Source of the DNA: Flavobacterium sp. NRK F7
GTDB taxonomy: Bacteria > Bacteroidota > Bacteroidia > Flavobacteriales > Flavobacteriaceae
Length of the DNA: 64,000 nt
Reading direction: 5' to 3'
Assembly (NCBI RefSeq): GCF_024054195.1
Contig: NZ_JAMXLB010000001.1
Location: 1-64,000 of the forward strand
Shown: positions 48,069 through 56,017 of the stretch, piece after piece
Position numbering within the stretch: position 1 is the stretch's first letter
Layout: the number at the start of each line of letters is the position of its first letter
Program-made: the position numbers and the translations under genes
Notes under the pieces: model-generated
Databases searched by the model: none
The model's input: only the letters and a program-made list of their open reading frames with translations
What the model was told of the DNA's origin: nothing

Positions 48069-48509
48069 TTACGATTTATATTCTACAGTAAATCCATGAT
48101 TGGCAACCTCAACCGTATCGATGGCAGCTTCATTGGCATCCGACTTCAAATCGGTACATTTTAAAGAAACAATAAAGCAATCCTTAACCGTCCAAACCAC
48201 TCTTGGTTCTTGATTTTCATCTAGTAAAGAAATCGTAATGGTTCTTTTTTCTACGGTATTTTGTGCCACCGTATTGTACCAATCATAAAATTCATTATCA
48301 CCCAAAAACACGCCTCTTTTTAAAGTGATGTTGCTTAGTTTTTGTAAGCCTGGCATTTTCTCTTTGAAAAAATTAGGACTCGATCCCACACGGTGTTCAA
48401 TAACATCCATTTCTTTGTTCAAGCCTGAAACTTCTGTAAAGGCTATTTTGCTACCACCCCAAACTACGCTGAAGTGAAACTTTGGTAACGGAAAATCTGT
48501 ATTAGGCAT
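48069..48509 (-). CDS. Inner tube protein 1 (gp19-like, Afp1 position)
   Basis: A 146-residue gp19-like tube protein: FHFSVVWGGSKIAFTEVSGL, KLSNITLKRGVFLGDNEFYDWY and DSVEVANHGFTVEY-type ending. It follows the sheath gene by 31 bases and precedes the second tube gene by 5. Its place directly after the sheath fits the bulk shaft subunit that is propelled into the target. Confidence 0.88.
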   Translation of the reverse strand: MPNTDFPLPKFHFSVVWGGSKIAFTEVSGLNKEMDVIEHRVGSSPNFFKEKMPGLQKLSNITLKRGVFLGDNEFYDWYNTVAQNTVEKRTITISLLDENQEPRVVWTVKDCFIVSLKCTDLKSDANEAAIDTVEVANHGFTVEYKS

Positions 48510-48540
48510 ATCGCTATGTTTTTAATTATTATTTATTTCG

Positions 48541-50457
48541 TTATGATTTTTGTTGCATTTGTTTGAATTCAAGAATGATGAATTCTGCTGGTCTTGAAGG
48601 AGCATAACCGATTTTTACAATCATTCTTCCTTCTAAAATATCTTGAGCTGACATGGTTTCATTTAACCCAACAGAAACAAAAAAGGCATGTTCCGCTTTC
48701 CCACCGGCTAAAGCACCATCTTTCCATAATGTAGTTAAATAATTATCTATCATTCCTTTAACACTCACCCAGGTTAAGGCAACATTCGGTTCAAAAACAA
48801 ATTGCATACACGCTTTTTTAACCGATTCTTCAATCATGTTTGCCAATCTTCTTACGTTAACATAACGCCAATCGTTAGAATTACCTGCCAAAGTGCGACC
48901 TCCCCAAACTAAGAATCCTTTCCCTGTGAATTTGCGAATCGCATTAATCGATTTACCCGTTTCATGAATATTCATGTCTTGTTGTTCGGCATCATTTACA
49001 TCATCCGTTAAACCAATAATTCCATTAACACTCACATTTGCTGGTGATTTCCAAACACCTCTTGTATTATCGGTTTGTGCATAAATTCCAACCACAGCCC
49101 CAGAAGCAGGAACGGTATTCATGGATTGTGATAATTTGGCAACAATAGCCTCATAAAATGGAATTTGAGAAACCAAATTGTTTTCTTCAAAAAGTAGGAA
49201 ATCGTCCATACTTTGCAACACATTATTCGTTGCATTGATAATAGCCGCGTTTAATTTTTGGATAGCCAATTGTATTTTTCCAAAATCTGGCTCATCGTGA
49301 GCAGGAATAGGTCCGTCTGCAGGAACTGCTACTTTAATTAAATCGGTATATGGGTTTGGAGCCGATTCTGTATACGCAGAAATATTTCCCCAAACGCTTT
49401 TAAAAGCTGTATCGTTATCTAAAGCGGATAAATCATCTACATCGGTAGTTCCATCTGCCTTTTTCAGTACTTCATAGGCCTTTTTAAAGTCTACCAACTC
49501 TTGTGCATATTTCTTTAAGAAATTGGTCACTAAATCTTGGGCTACTGCTGGTAATTTTGTACTGGTTAAGGTAGGTGCTACTGGTTTTCCAATGGTTTTT
49601 AATAAGGTCCAACATACATCTGTAGCCGTTTTCAATTTGGCATGTGTATCAATTGGAACCACAACTTCAGTAGGTGTCCAAGCCGATTGTAAGGCAGCCA
49701 CATCAGTTGCGATTTTCTCAAACTCTTCAATATTGTTTTTTACCGTGGTATTGGTTGAAAAAATCCCTTTAAAATTCACTTTTCCAGGAGTTATCCCATT
49801 GATATCACTAAAACGATACGTATACGGGAAAGCACTTTTTACATACGGATAGTAAGCAGCACCATATTTTAGATTTTGGTTCCCCACACGATCTCTAAAA
49901 GTAGCGCTGTCGGTAACTAAATCGCTTTCTTGTTTTACATCCATAACGGTAAAGCGATCCATTAAATCCGCACATTGCAATAAAGCTTGTTGTTGTACTA
50001 ACCCTAATTTTTCCGCAGTTAAATTAATCGCATCTGGAAATAATAATAAGGTAGGTTCGTCAAACTTTCTCAATAAATTCAATCCGGTTACAAAATCAGC
50101 ATCACTCGTTACGGCTGCCGAATAATCACCAATAGAAACGATATAGCAAACGCCACCACCATTGCTATAAAACAAACGCAAACTATTGTATAATTTAAAT
50201 TTACTTTCTTCAACACTACAATTGTCAGTGGGCATTAAATTACCGTCTAACTCAACCGTTATGGCTTTAGGAGCAGGAGCTCCACCAAAAGTTTGTTCAA
50301 ACTCCATAAAGGAAGTAATTCGAGTAGGAACCGCAGGTCCTTTTTCGGTATATCCTACAAAAGCGGGAACAGCAGTTGCAACTTGCGCAACCGAAGGAGG
50401 AAATGCATCAATTTCATTGATATACACTCCCGGTGTTTTAAGAGAACTTACATTCAT
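48541..50457 (-). CDS. Contractile sheath protein
   Basis: The 638-residue protein belongs to the phage tail-sheath family: N-terminal TPGVYINEIDAFPPSVAQVATAV, the GPAVPTRITSFMEFEQTFGG region, and the conserved C-terminal FLVWGGRTLAGNSNDWRYVNVRR and AEFIILEFKQM. A large insertion (about 230-420) is rich in Thr, Asp and Ala and probably decorates the outer surface. Only one sheath gene is present, while Afp and PVC have three. The protein wraps the tube and contracts to drive it. Confidence 0.92.
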   Translation of the reverse strand: MNVSSLKTPGVYINEIDAFPPSVAQVATAVPAFVGYTEKGPAVPTRITSFMEFEQTFGGAPAPKAITVELDGNLMPTDNCSVEESKFKLYNSLRLFYSNGGGVCYIVSIGDYSAAVTSDADFVTGLNLLRKFDEPTLLLFPDAINLTAEKLGLVQQQALLQCADLMDRFTVMDVKQESDLVTDSATFRDRVGNQNLKYGAAYYPYVKSAFPYTYRFSDINGITPGKVNFKGIFSTNTTVKNNIEEFEKIATDVAALQSAWTPTEVVVPIDTHAKLKTATDVCWTLLKTIGKPVAPTLTSTKLPAVAQDLVTNFLKKYAQELVDFKKAYEVLKKADGTTDVDDLSALDNDTAFKSVWGNISAYTESAPNPYTDLIKVAVPADGPIPAHDEPDFGKIQLAIQKLNAAIINATNNVLQSMDDFLLFEENNLVSQIPFYEAIVAKLSQSMNTVPASGAVVGIYAQTDNTRGVWKSPANVSVNGIIGLTDDVNDAEQQDMNIHETGKSINAIRKFTGKGFLVWGGRTLAGNSNDWRYVNVRRLANMIEESVKKACMQFVFEPNVALTWVSVKGMIDNYLTTLWKDGALAGGKAEHAFFVSVGLNETMSAQDILEGRMIVKIGYAPSRPAEFIILEFKQMQQKS

Positions 50458-50488
50458 GACATTTTTATTTATTGTTTATATTGTCTTT

Positions 50489-51148
50489 TTAACTTTCAAA
50501 TTCGTTCGACTCTAGGAGTCCTATTGGGTTATGCGGATTGTTTTCCCAAAGCGCAATACCAATCTTTTTCACCACTCTTTCACTTACCGTTGGCGTATTT
50601 TGGATGGTACACAATCTCATTTTATATAAGGCAGAAGGCATGTATTTAGATCCCAAATACGACCACATTTGGTTCAATTGTTCCATAGATAAACTCACAA
50701 ACTCCATGGTTACTTTTTCATAGTCTTCTTTTTCTACTTCTGTTTTTGCCAAGAAAGTAGCGTAGTCAATCATTTCTGTATGATCATTTTTGTAAAAGAA
50801 AGATTTGTTCAATTGAAAATAATAGATGATGTTTTTCAGCTTATCAATTCCATCTAAGTATTTAGACAAATCCTTATTATAGGAACTGAATAGGATGGAA
50901 ATAATTAAATGTTGCGTAGGTTGTGTATAGCGCGAAATGGAGGTTTCATCCACACTATTCTTCAGATAAACCGATTGATTTTTTTGGGTTTTATCCTCTT
51001 CAATATTTACGATAGATAAAACAATGGGAGACTTCGATTCCAAAAAATCATCACCATCATTTAAAGTGGCAATGTTGGTAATGTCGATAACGGTTTGAGT
51101 AGGATCAATTAATTTACTTAATTGCTCAATTACAACTTTTAAGTCCAT
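50489..51148 (-). CDS. Pvc16/DUF4255-type tube-terminating cap protein
   Basis: The 219-residue protein has the DUF4255 (Pvc16 N-terminal) pattern: DDGDDFLESKSPIVLSIVNIEED, QPTQHLIISILFSSY and QLNQMWSYLGSKYMPSALYK. Afp16/Pvc16 caps the distal end of tube and sheath. It is the first gene of the operon; the sheath gene follows after 31 bases. Placing the cap gene first differs from Afp, where it is last. Confidence 0.87.
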   Translation of the reverse strand: MDLKVVIEQLSKLIDPTQTVIDITNIATLNDGDDFLESKSPIVLSIVNIEEDKTQKNQSVYLKNSVDETSISRYTQPTQHLIISILFSSYNKDLSKYLDGIDKLKNIIYYFQLNKSFFYKNDHTEMIDYATFLAKTEVEKEDYEKVTMEFVSLSMEQLNQMWSYLGSKYMPSALYKMRLCTIQNTPTVSERVVKKIGIALWENNPHNPIGLLESNEFES

Positions 51149-51263
51149 GTTTGTTTTGTTTTTTTGGTATCCTATTTCTTATGAACCGCCAAGTACTGAA
51201 ATAGAATACACAAAGTAACCAACAAATAATCAAACGCTTACAAGGACTTACACTAAATTTATA

Positions 51264-51302
51264 AGGGGATTTTTCCTGTTTAAAAAAGGGGATTTTTCCT
51301 GT
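51264..51302. promoter_or_regulatory. Two exact 16-bp direct repeats upstream of the eCIS operon
   Basis: AGGGGATTTTTCCTGT occurs at 51264-51279 and again at 51287-51302, a 23-bp period close to two helical turns. The pair lies 116-154 bases upstream of the first eCIS gene and just after the terminator of the preceding gene, which is where an activator would bind. Paired direct sites are the pattern of LytTR-type and similar regulators, but no regulator gene is nearby to confirm it. Confidence 0.6.
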
Positions 51303-51316
51303 AGGTATTACAACAC

Positions 51317-51345
51317 AAAAAGGAGTGCATGATACACTCCTTTTT
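51317..51345 (-). terminator. Terminator after the glycine-zipper gene
   Basis: Stem AAAAAGGAGTG / CACTCCTTTTT with a 7-base loop and T run on the minus strand, 21 bases after the glycine-zipper gene. It separates that gene from the eCIS operon, so the two are transcribed independently. Confidence 0.85.
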
Positions 51346-51365
51346 GTATTGAATTATTACATCGC

Positions 51366-51893
51366 TTAGTTACGTACCGGATGTAAAAACAAGGCTCCTG
51401 CTGCTAAAATCGCGGCTGGTCCACCTGGAACTGCTGCCAATAAAGCCGCCCATTGTACCCAAGTAATCGGCCAATGCACACCGTTTCCATTATTTGTTAT
51501 TTTAATTTGCGCAATTTTTAACGCTACAACAGCCGCAATACCTGCTCCAATTACCGTTGCAATACCACCTGTAACTACACCCGCTGCACCTAAAGCAGAC
51601 GCAATAAGTCCACCCACTGCACCGGTTCCTGTTATACCAGAAATGATATCTTCTGTCAGTTTGTTGTTCATTACGATATCCACGCCCCACCAATGCACGC
51701 TTGCCGATATTTGTTCGGAAGTACCACTAGCGGCTCTGCGCATCATAGGTGCTTCGTCATAAGCAAGTGAAGGTTCGGCCACAGCAATTCCCATTTCTTT
51801 TAAGGTTGCCAACTGACTGTCTAAAGTGGCTTTAAAATCTTTTTTACTTTGTTCAAATTGTTCTTCAATAATTTTTGGATCTGTTGTACTCAT
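51366..51893 (-). CDS. Glycine-zipper hydrophobic protein, candidate pore-forming or eCIS-associated factor
   Basis: The start is the ATG at 51893 (MSTTDPKIIEEQFEQSK), giving 175 residues; an earlier in-frame ATG adds 11 residues without an obvious purpose. A charged N-terminal helix of about 50 residues is followed by SVHWWGVDIVMNNKL, a Gly/Ala-rich hydrophobic stretch with GxxxG-like spacing (about 85-130), the segment GNGVHWPITWVQW, and a final hydrophobic run ending HPVRN. HWWG followed by a glycine-rich hairpin and a W-x-P-x-x-W segment recalls small hydrophobic proteins of pore-forming type. No signal peptide is seen. It has its own promoter and terminator next to the eCIS operon. The function is not established. 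Confidence 0.6.
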   Translation of the reverse strand: MSTTDPKIIEEQFEQSKKDFKATLDSQLATLKEMGIAVAEPSLAYDEAPMMRRAASGTSEQISASVHWWGVDIVMNNKLTEDIISGITGTGAVGGLIASALGAAGVVTGGIATVIGAGIAAVVALKIAQIKITNNGNGVHWPITWVQWAALLAAVPGGPAAILAAGALFLHPVRN

Positions 51894-51961
51894 GATGTTA
51901 TTTGTTTTAGTTGAATTATTCCTCACACTTAGTATCCTTCGAAGTTTTTTAAATGTGATTA

Positions 51962-51969
51962 CAAAGCTA
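51962..51969 (-). promoter_or_regulatory. -7 promoter element for the glycine-zipper gene
   Basis: TAGCTTTG on the minus strand fits TAnnTTTG and is about 69 bases upstream of the ATG at 51893. The -33 region is not a clear TTTG, which would suit a promoter needing an activator. Confidence 0.45.
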
Positions 51970-52001
51970 AAAGGACAACTCTAAAAAAAGTAACGTTCCT
52001 C

Positions 52002-52023
52002 TACCCCAAAAAGAAATGGGGTA
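52002..52023. promoter_or_regulatory. Inverted repeat TACCCC-N10-GGGGTA, possible operator
   Basis: A perfect 6+6 bp inverted repeat sits 33-61 bases upstream of the -7 box of the glycine-zipper gene, the place expected for an activator. It is followed without a gap by the perfect palindrome GTACTAGTAC (52021-52030), which shares its last bases. Confidence 0.5.
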
Positions 52024-52133
52024 CTAGTACGGTGGGTGTAGGTAGTTTTGCGTGGAAGGTGGAAATACATTTAGTAAATTAATTCATTTATAGATTGGTT
52101 TATAAAATGATTTTTAAGTTTATATAATATTAA

Positions 52134-52161
52134 TTTGAATACTATAAAATTTGTATTTTTG
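52134..52161 (+). promoter_or_regulatory. Promoter of the methyltransferase operon
   Basis: TTTG at 52134-52137 and TATTTTTG at 52154-52161 with a 16-base spacer match the Bacteroidetes boxes except for a spacing shorter than the 19 seen at the tRNA promoter. The methyltransferase start follows 29 bases on. Confidence 0.5.
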
Positions 52162-52190
52162 ATAAAAATTTAATTATTTTAAAACTTATC

Positions 52191-53510
52191 ATGATTATTG
52201 AAAATACAATTGAAGAAACTTTAGCTGCAATTGATAAAGAGATACTTAACGGAGAAAATCACGATAAAAGAGAGTTCGTAAGAAAAATTCTTAACTATCC
52301 TGCCATGATGGTACCTTCTGTACAAGAGTCTATAATTAAAGCAATGATTAAATTTTTGCCTGAAAACCGTTCTTTAATTGACCCTTTCATGGGAGCTGCA
52401 AATAGTCTTGTTGCAGGAATGAAATATGGATTTAATGTGTACGGACAAGATATAAATCCTCTATCTATATTGATAAGCCAAGTTAAAACGGCTGATTACA
52501 ATATCCAAGAATTAAATGATGCGCTTACTAGAATAAAACTATTTATCGAAAATGATAATGGCAATGCAGTTGACATTAATTTCAATAATATAACGAAGTG
52601 GTTCAAACTTGAAGTTCAACAAGATCTATCAAAATTGAGAAGAGCTATTTTATCTGAAAAAGATTTATACATTAGAAAGTTTTTTTGGGTTGCATTAGCA
52701 GAAGTAGTTAGAAATTGCAGCAATGACAGAACATCAACTTTCAAAATGCACATCAGAACAAGTGAAGAAATTCAAAACAGAAAAATTTTTCCATTAATAA
52801 CTTTTCTAAATTTATCTAAAAAAAGCATTGCTGATATTGAAGATTTTAGAAATTCGCTTGAAAAAGAAAATCTTTTAGAGAATGGCAAATACATCAGAAC
52901 TTCTGAAGTAAAATGGGGTAACTCAATGCACAAAGTTTTAACTGATAAAAAGTTTCAATTGCTTCTTACATCGCCACCATATGGAGATAATCATACAACT
53001 GTAACCTATGGTCAGTTTTCATATTTACCTTTACAATGGATTCCTGTAAATGAAATTGATGAAACGATAACTTTAGATTATTTAAAAGTGATTAATGAAA
53101 TTGATTCTAACAGTTTAGGTGGTAAAAATTTAGTTTCATCTAAAGAGTTAGAAGATAAATTATTTCCAAAATCCACAACGTTAAAAGAATATTTTAATTT
53201 TCTTAATCCGGATGAAAGAAATAAAGCAAAAAAAGTGCTGAACTTTATTAATGATTTAAATATAACAATAGATAATGTATTAGATAAAATGGATGTTAAC
53301 TCTCATCATGTATGGACTATTGGGAACAGAAATGTAAATAATAAGGAAGTTAAAAATGATAAAATACTTATTGAACTGTTAGAAAGTAAAGGATTGTTTT
53401 TAGTAACAGATTTAGCTAGGGATATTCTTAGTAAAAGAATGCCTGGCAGAAATAACTTTTCAGACACCATGAGTAAAGAAAAGATTTTAATATTCAAGAA
53501 ACCGTTTTAA
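52191..53510 (+). CDS. DNA methyltransferase, SPPYGD type
   Basis: The 439-residue protein has an N-terminal helical part and motif I as LIDPFMGAANSLVAGMKYGF followed by NVYGQDINPLS (about residues 62-90), and motif IV as LLTSPPYGDNHTTVTYG (about 260-276), the SPPY form of amino-methyltransferases that make N4-methylcytosine or N6-methyladenine. The C-terminal HHVWTIGNRNVNNKEV followed by LSKRMPGRNN is typical of this group. Motif I precedes IV, with a 170-residue insertion between. No restriction enzyme is adjacent; instead its stop overlaps the start of a dual-ATPase gene by one base, so it works with that protein. The target sequence cannot be read from the sequence. Confidence 0.83.
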   Translation: MIIENTIEETLAAIDKEILNGENHDKREFVRKILNYPAMMVPSVQESIIKAMIKFLPENRSLIDPFMGAANSLVAGMKYGFNVYGQDINPLSILISQVKTADYNIQELNDALTRIKLFIENDNGNAVDINFNNITKWFKLEVQQDLSKLRRAILSEKDLYIRKFFWVALAEVVRNCSNDRTSTFKMHIRTSEEIQNRKIFPLITFLNLSKKSIADIEDFRNSLEKENLLENGKYIRTSEVKWGNSMHKVLTDKKFQLLLTSPPYGDNHTTVTYGQFSYLPLQWIPVNEIDETITLDYLKVINEIDSNSLGGKNLVSSKELEDKLFPKSTTLKEYFNFLNPDERNKAKKVLNFINDLNITIDNVLDKMDVNSHHVWTIGNRNVNNKEVKNDKILIELLESKGLFLVTDLARDILSKRMPGRNNFSDTMSKEKILIFKKPF

Positions 53511-56014
53511 TGGGATATAATAAAGAAGAAAATATTGAGGGGAATAAATACCGATTTGATATAACTCCACATATTGTAAAACAACTTGGAGAACAACTAG
53601 TTCCTGATGAAATTACTGCTTTATTAGAGTTAATAAAAAACTCATATGATGCAGATGCTAGTTATGTTACTATTGAAATAAATACAACTGGTCAATATCT
53701 AAAAGAAGATTTAGCTTATCCAAATCACAATGGGTTTATTGTAGTCGAAGATGACGGATTTGGTATGAGTGAAAATACAATTTTAAAATCGTGGCTTGTA
53801 ATCTCATATTCTGGAAAAAGAGAATTTAAAGAAAAAGGAAGTAAAACTCCTGAAGGTAGAACGCCTTTAGGAGATAAAGGTTTAGGAAGATTAAGCACAC
53901 AAAGATTAGCAAGTATTTGCGAAATATTTACTAATGAAAATTCTAAAACTGGAACTCATTTAGCTTTCGACTGGAAAGATTTTGAAACAGAAGAACGTCT
54001 TAGTCATGTAAAAATACAATCTGATACTTTTAATCCCAAAAAGCCAAATGGTACAAAATTAATTCTAAGCAATATCAAATACTCTGAGGCATGGAATGGA
54101 CCAAACCTAGAAAAATTTAAAGGACAAGTATCTCAACTAATATCACCTTATAAAGAGAATAGACCATTTGAAGTATACATTTCGGTCAATGGTATTAGTA
54201 TAGATTTAGAAAAATCTAATGAGCAATTAAGAGATTTAGCCACCTCAAGATTTAAGTTTAAATTTGATGGAAAAAATCTAATAATAGAAGGCAAATCTAA
54301 ATTATCAAAGTTTAGAGGTAATAAAAAAGAGGAGTTCTTTAAGTTTTTGGCACATGACAATGGAAAAAAATTTGGAGAATTTTTGAAAGTAAAATTTCCT
54401 GAATATAAACTATCAACAGATAAAGACTATTTTTTAGAATTTGAGCAATCATTTTCTTTTGAATTAGACATTCCACGTTTACAGACTATTGTTGTTCAAG
54501 ATAATAATAGAGACAAGACAATCAAAGCTAATCCAGGACCTTTTGAAGGCATCATTGATGAATTCAATTTTGATACTTGGATGAGTGAAAACGAAGAAGT
54601 AAAAGATATTTTTGGACAGCTATCTAATTATAGATCTTTTGCGCAAAATCAATCTGGTATAAAAATTTTCCGAAATGGTTTTGCAGTTTTACCATATGGT
54701 ATTGACGGACAAGATTGGTTAAAACTATCCGAATCTCAAACTAAAACTACGTTTTACGACATTAGACCTTCAAACGTTATAGGTTATTTTGCTATAGATG
54801 AATCCGAAAATAGAAACTTAAAAGAGAAAACTGATAGACAAGGTTTTATATCAAACCCATATTCAACAAATTTTTACTCGTTAGCATATTTCATTAGAGA
54901 TAAAATAAATGAATATCAAAGAAGTATCCGAAGAAGATATGATGATTTTTTAAAAGAATACGCTACAGAAAACACTGGTATACAAACAGTAACTCAATCA
55001 TTTAATGAATTAAACAGTATAAGTACTTCATCAGATGCAGTTATAAACCAAGTCGCTACAACACAAATAGTTTTAAATGAAACCGTAAGCGAACAAGAAG
55101 TTATAGTCGATGAAGTAGAAAACAATCCTTTATTTTCTTCAGATGAAAATAAAAAAGAATACGAAAAAGCGAAAAAGCTCCTTGAAAGACTTAAAAAAGT
55201 ACAGGAAGTTTTTGAAAAATTTGAAAAAATAGTTGAAAAAACAAAAAATCTAAAGGATATAATAAATATTCTTGAACCAAAAATTAGAATATTAGAAGAA
55301 CAACTAGATGATTTTTCCGAATTAGCAAGTCTAGGTTTGACTGCTGAATCAGTCAGTCATGAATTTGCCTCAATTGCTGAAAGGTTATCTGAAAAAGCTG
55401 CTTATTATTCAAATAAATTAAAAAGCAAACAACTAACAGATTCCGATATTTATGTATTAATGGAATACATTAACTCAACAGTTAATGGTCTCAAAATTCA
55501 ATTAAAACATTTAGACCCAGCATTAAAATATAATAAAGAGAAAAGAAATAGTATTTCCTTATCAAATTTATTTCTTGAGGAAAAAGAATATTATTCAAAT
55601 AGGTTTAAGAAGAACGAAATAGATTTTTCTATTAAAACAATTAATAATTTTTCAATAAAAATTAATAAAGGTAAATTCATTCAAATAGTTGATAATCTTT
55701 TAAATAATTCAGAATTCTGGTTGATTGAAAAAAAACAAAATGAGCCTAATTTTAAACCTGAAATCTCAATTACAATAGATAGTCCTTGGGTTTATATTTC
55801 AGATAATGGTTATGGCATAACACCTTCTATTGAAAATCAAATTTTCGAGCCTTTTGTTACGACAAAACCAAAAGGAAAAGGTAGAGGTTTAGGACTATTT
55901 ATTGTTCAGCAACTTCTCGATTCATCAGGATGTTCAATTACATTAGAGCCTGAAAAAAATAAATTGAACAGAAAATACATATTTGCTATTAACCTATCAA
56001 ATATTATTGAATAA
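53510..56014 (+). CDS. Dual GHKL ATPase: HSP90/MORC-like N-terminus and histidine-kinase-like C-terminus
   Basis: An 834-residue cytosolic protein with two nucleotide-binding modules of the same superfamily. The first (about 15-250) has ALLELIKNSYDADA (E40, N44), VVEDDGFGM (D81-M86) and LGDKGLGRLS, as in HSP90, MutL and MORC ATPases. A coiled coil (about 540-615) leads to an H-box-like SHEFASIAERLSEK with His617, then an N box DNLLNN (D728), G1 SDNGYGI (D765) and G2 GKGRGLGLFIVQQLL, as in sensor kinases. No membrane or sensor domain is present. It is translationally coupled to the methyltransferase and is followed after 3 bases by a receiver-like protein, which implies a phosphorelay or an ATP-gated signal. 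I do not know a characterised member. Confidence 0.82.
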   Translation: MGYNKEENIEGNKYRFDITPHIVKQLGEQLVPDEITALLELIKNSYDADASYVTIEINTTGQYLKEDLAYPNHNGFIVVEDDGFGMSENTILKSWLVISYSGKREFKEKGSKTPEGRTPLGDKGLGRLSTQRLASICEIFTNENSKTGTHLAFDWKDFETEERLSHVKIQSDTFNPKKPNGTKLILSNIKYSEAWNGPNLEKFKGQVSQLISPYKENRPFEVYISVNGISIDLEKSNEQLRDLATSRFKFKFDGKNLIIEGKSKLSKFRGNKKEEFFKFLAHDNGKKFGEFLKVKFPEYKLSTDKDYFLEFEQSFSFELDIPRLQTIVVQDNNRDKTIKANPGPFEGIIDEFNFDTWMSENEEVKDIFGQLSNYRSFAQNQSGIKIFRNGFAVLPYGIDGQDWLKLSESQTKTTFYDIRPSNVIGYFAIDESENRNLKEKTDRQGFISNPYSTNFYSLAYFIRDKINEYQRSIRRRYDDFLKEYATENTGIQTVTQSFNELNSISTSSDAVINQVATTQIVLNETVSEQEVIVDEVENNPLFSSDENKKEYEKAKKLLERLKKVQEVFEKFEKIVEKTKNLKDIINILEPKIRILEEQLDDFSELASLGLTAESVSHEFASIAERLSEKAAYYSNKLKSKQLTDSDIYVLMEYINSTVNGLKIQLKHLDPALKYNKEKRNSISLSNLFLEEKEYYSNRFKKNEIDFSIKTINNFSIKINKGKFIQIVDNLLNNSEFWLIEKKQNEPNFKPEISITIDSPWVYISDNGYGITPSIENQIFEPFVTTKPKGKGRGLGLFIVQQLLDSSGCSITLEPEKNKLNRKYIFAINLSNIIE

Positions 56015-56017
56015 ATT

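Noticed and set aside
51149..51263. Promoter boxes for the eCIS operon
   Set aside because: GTTACTTTG on the minus strand is near the -7 consensus but one base short, and no -33 box is at a suitable distance, so I did not list it.
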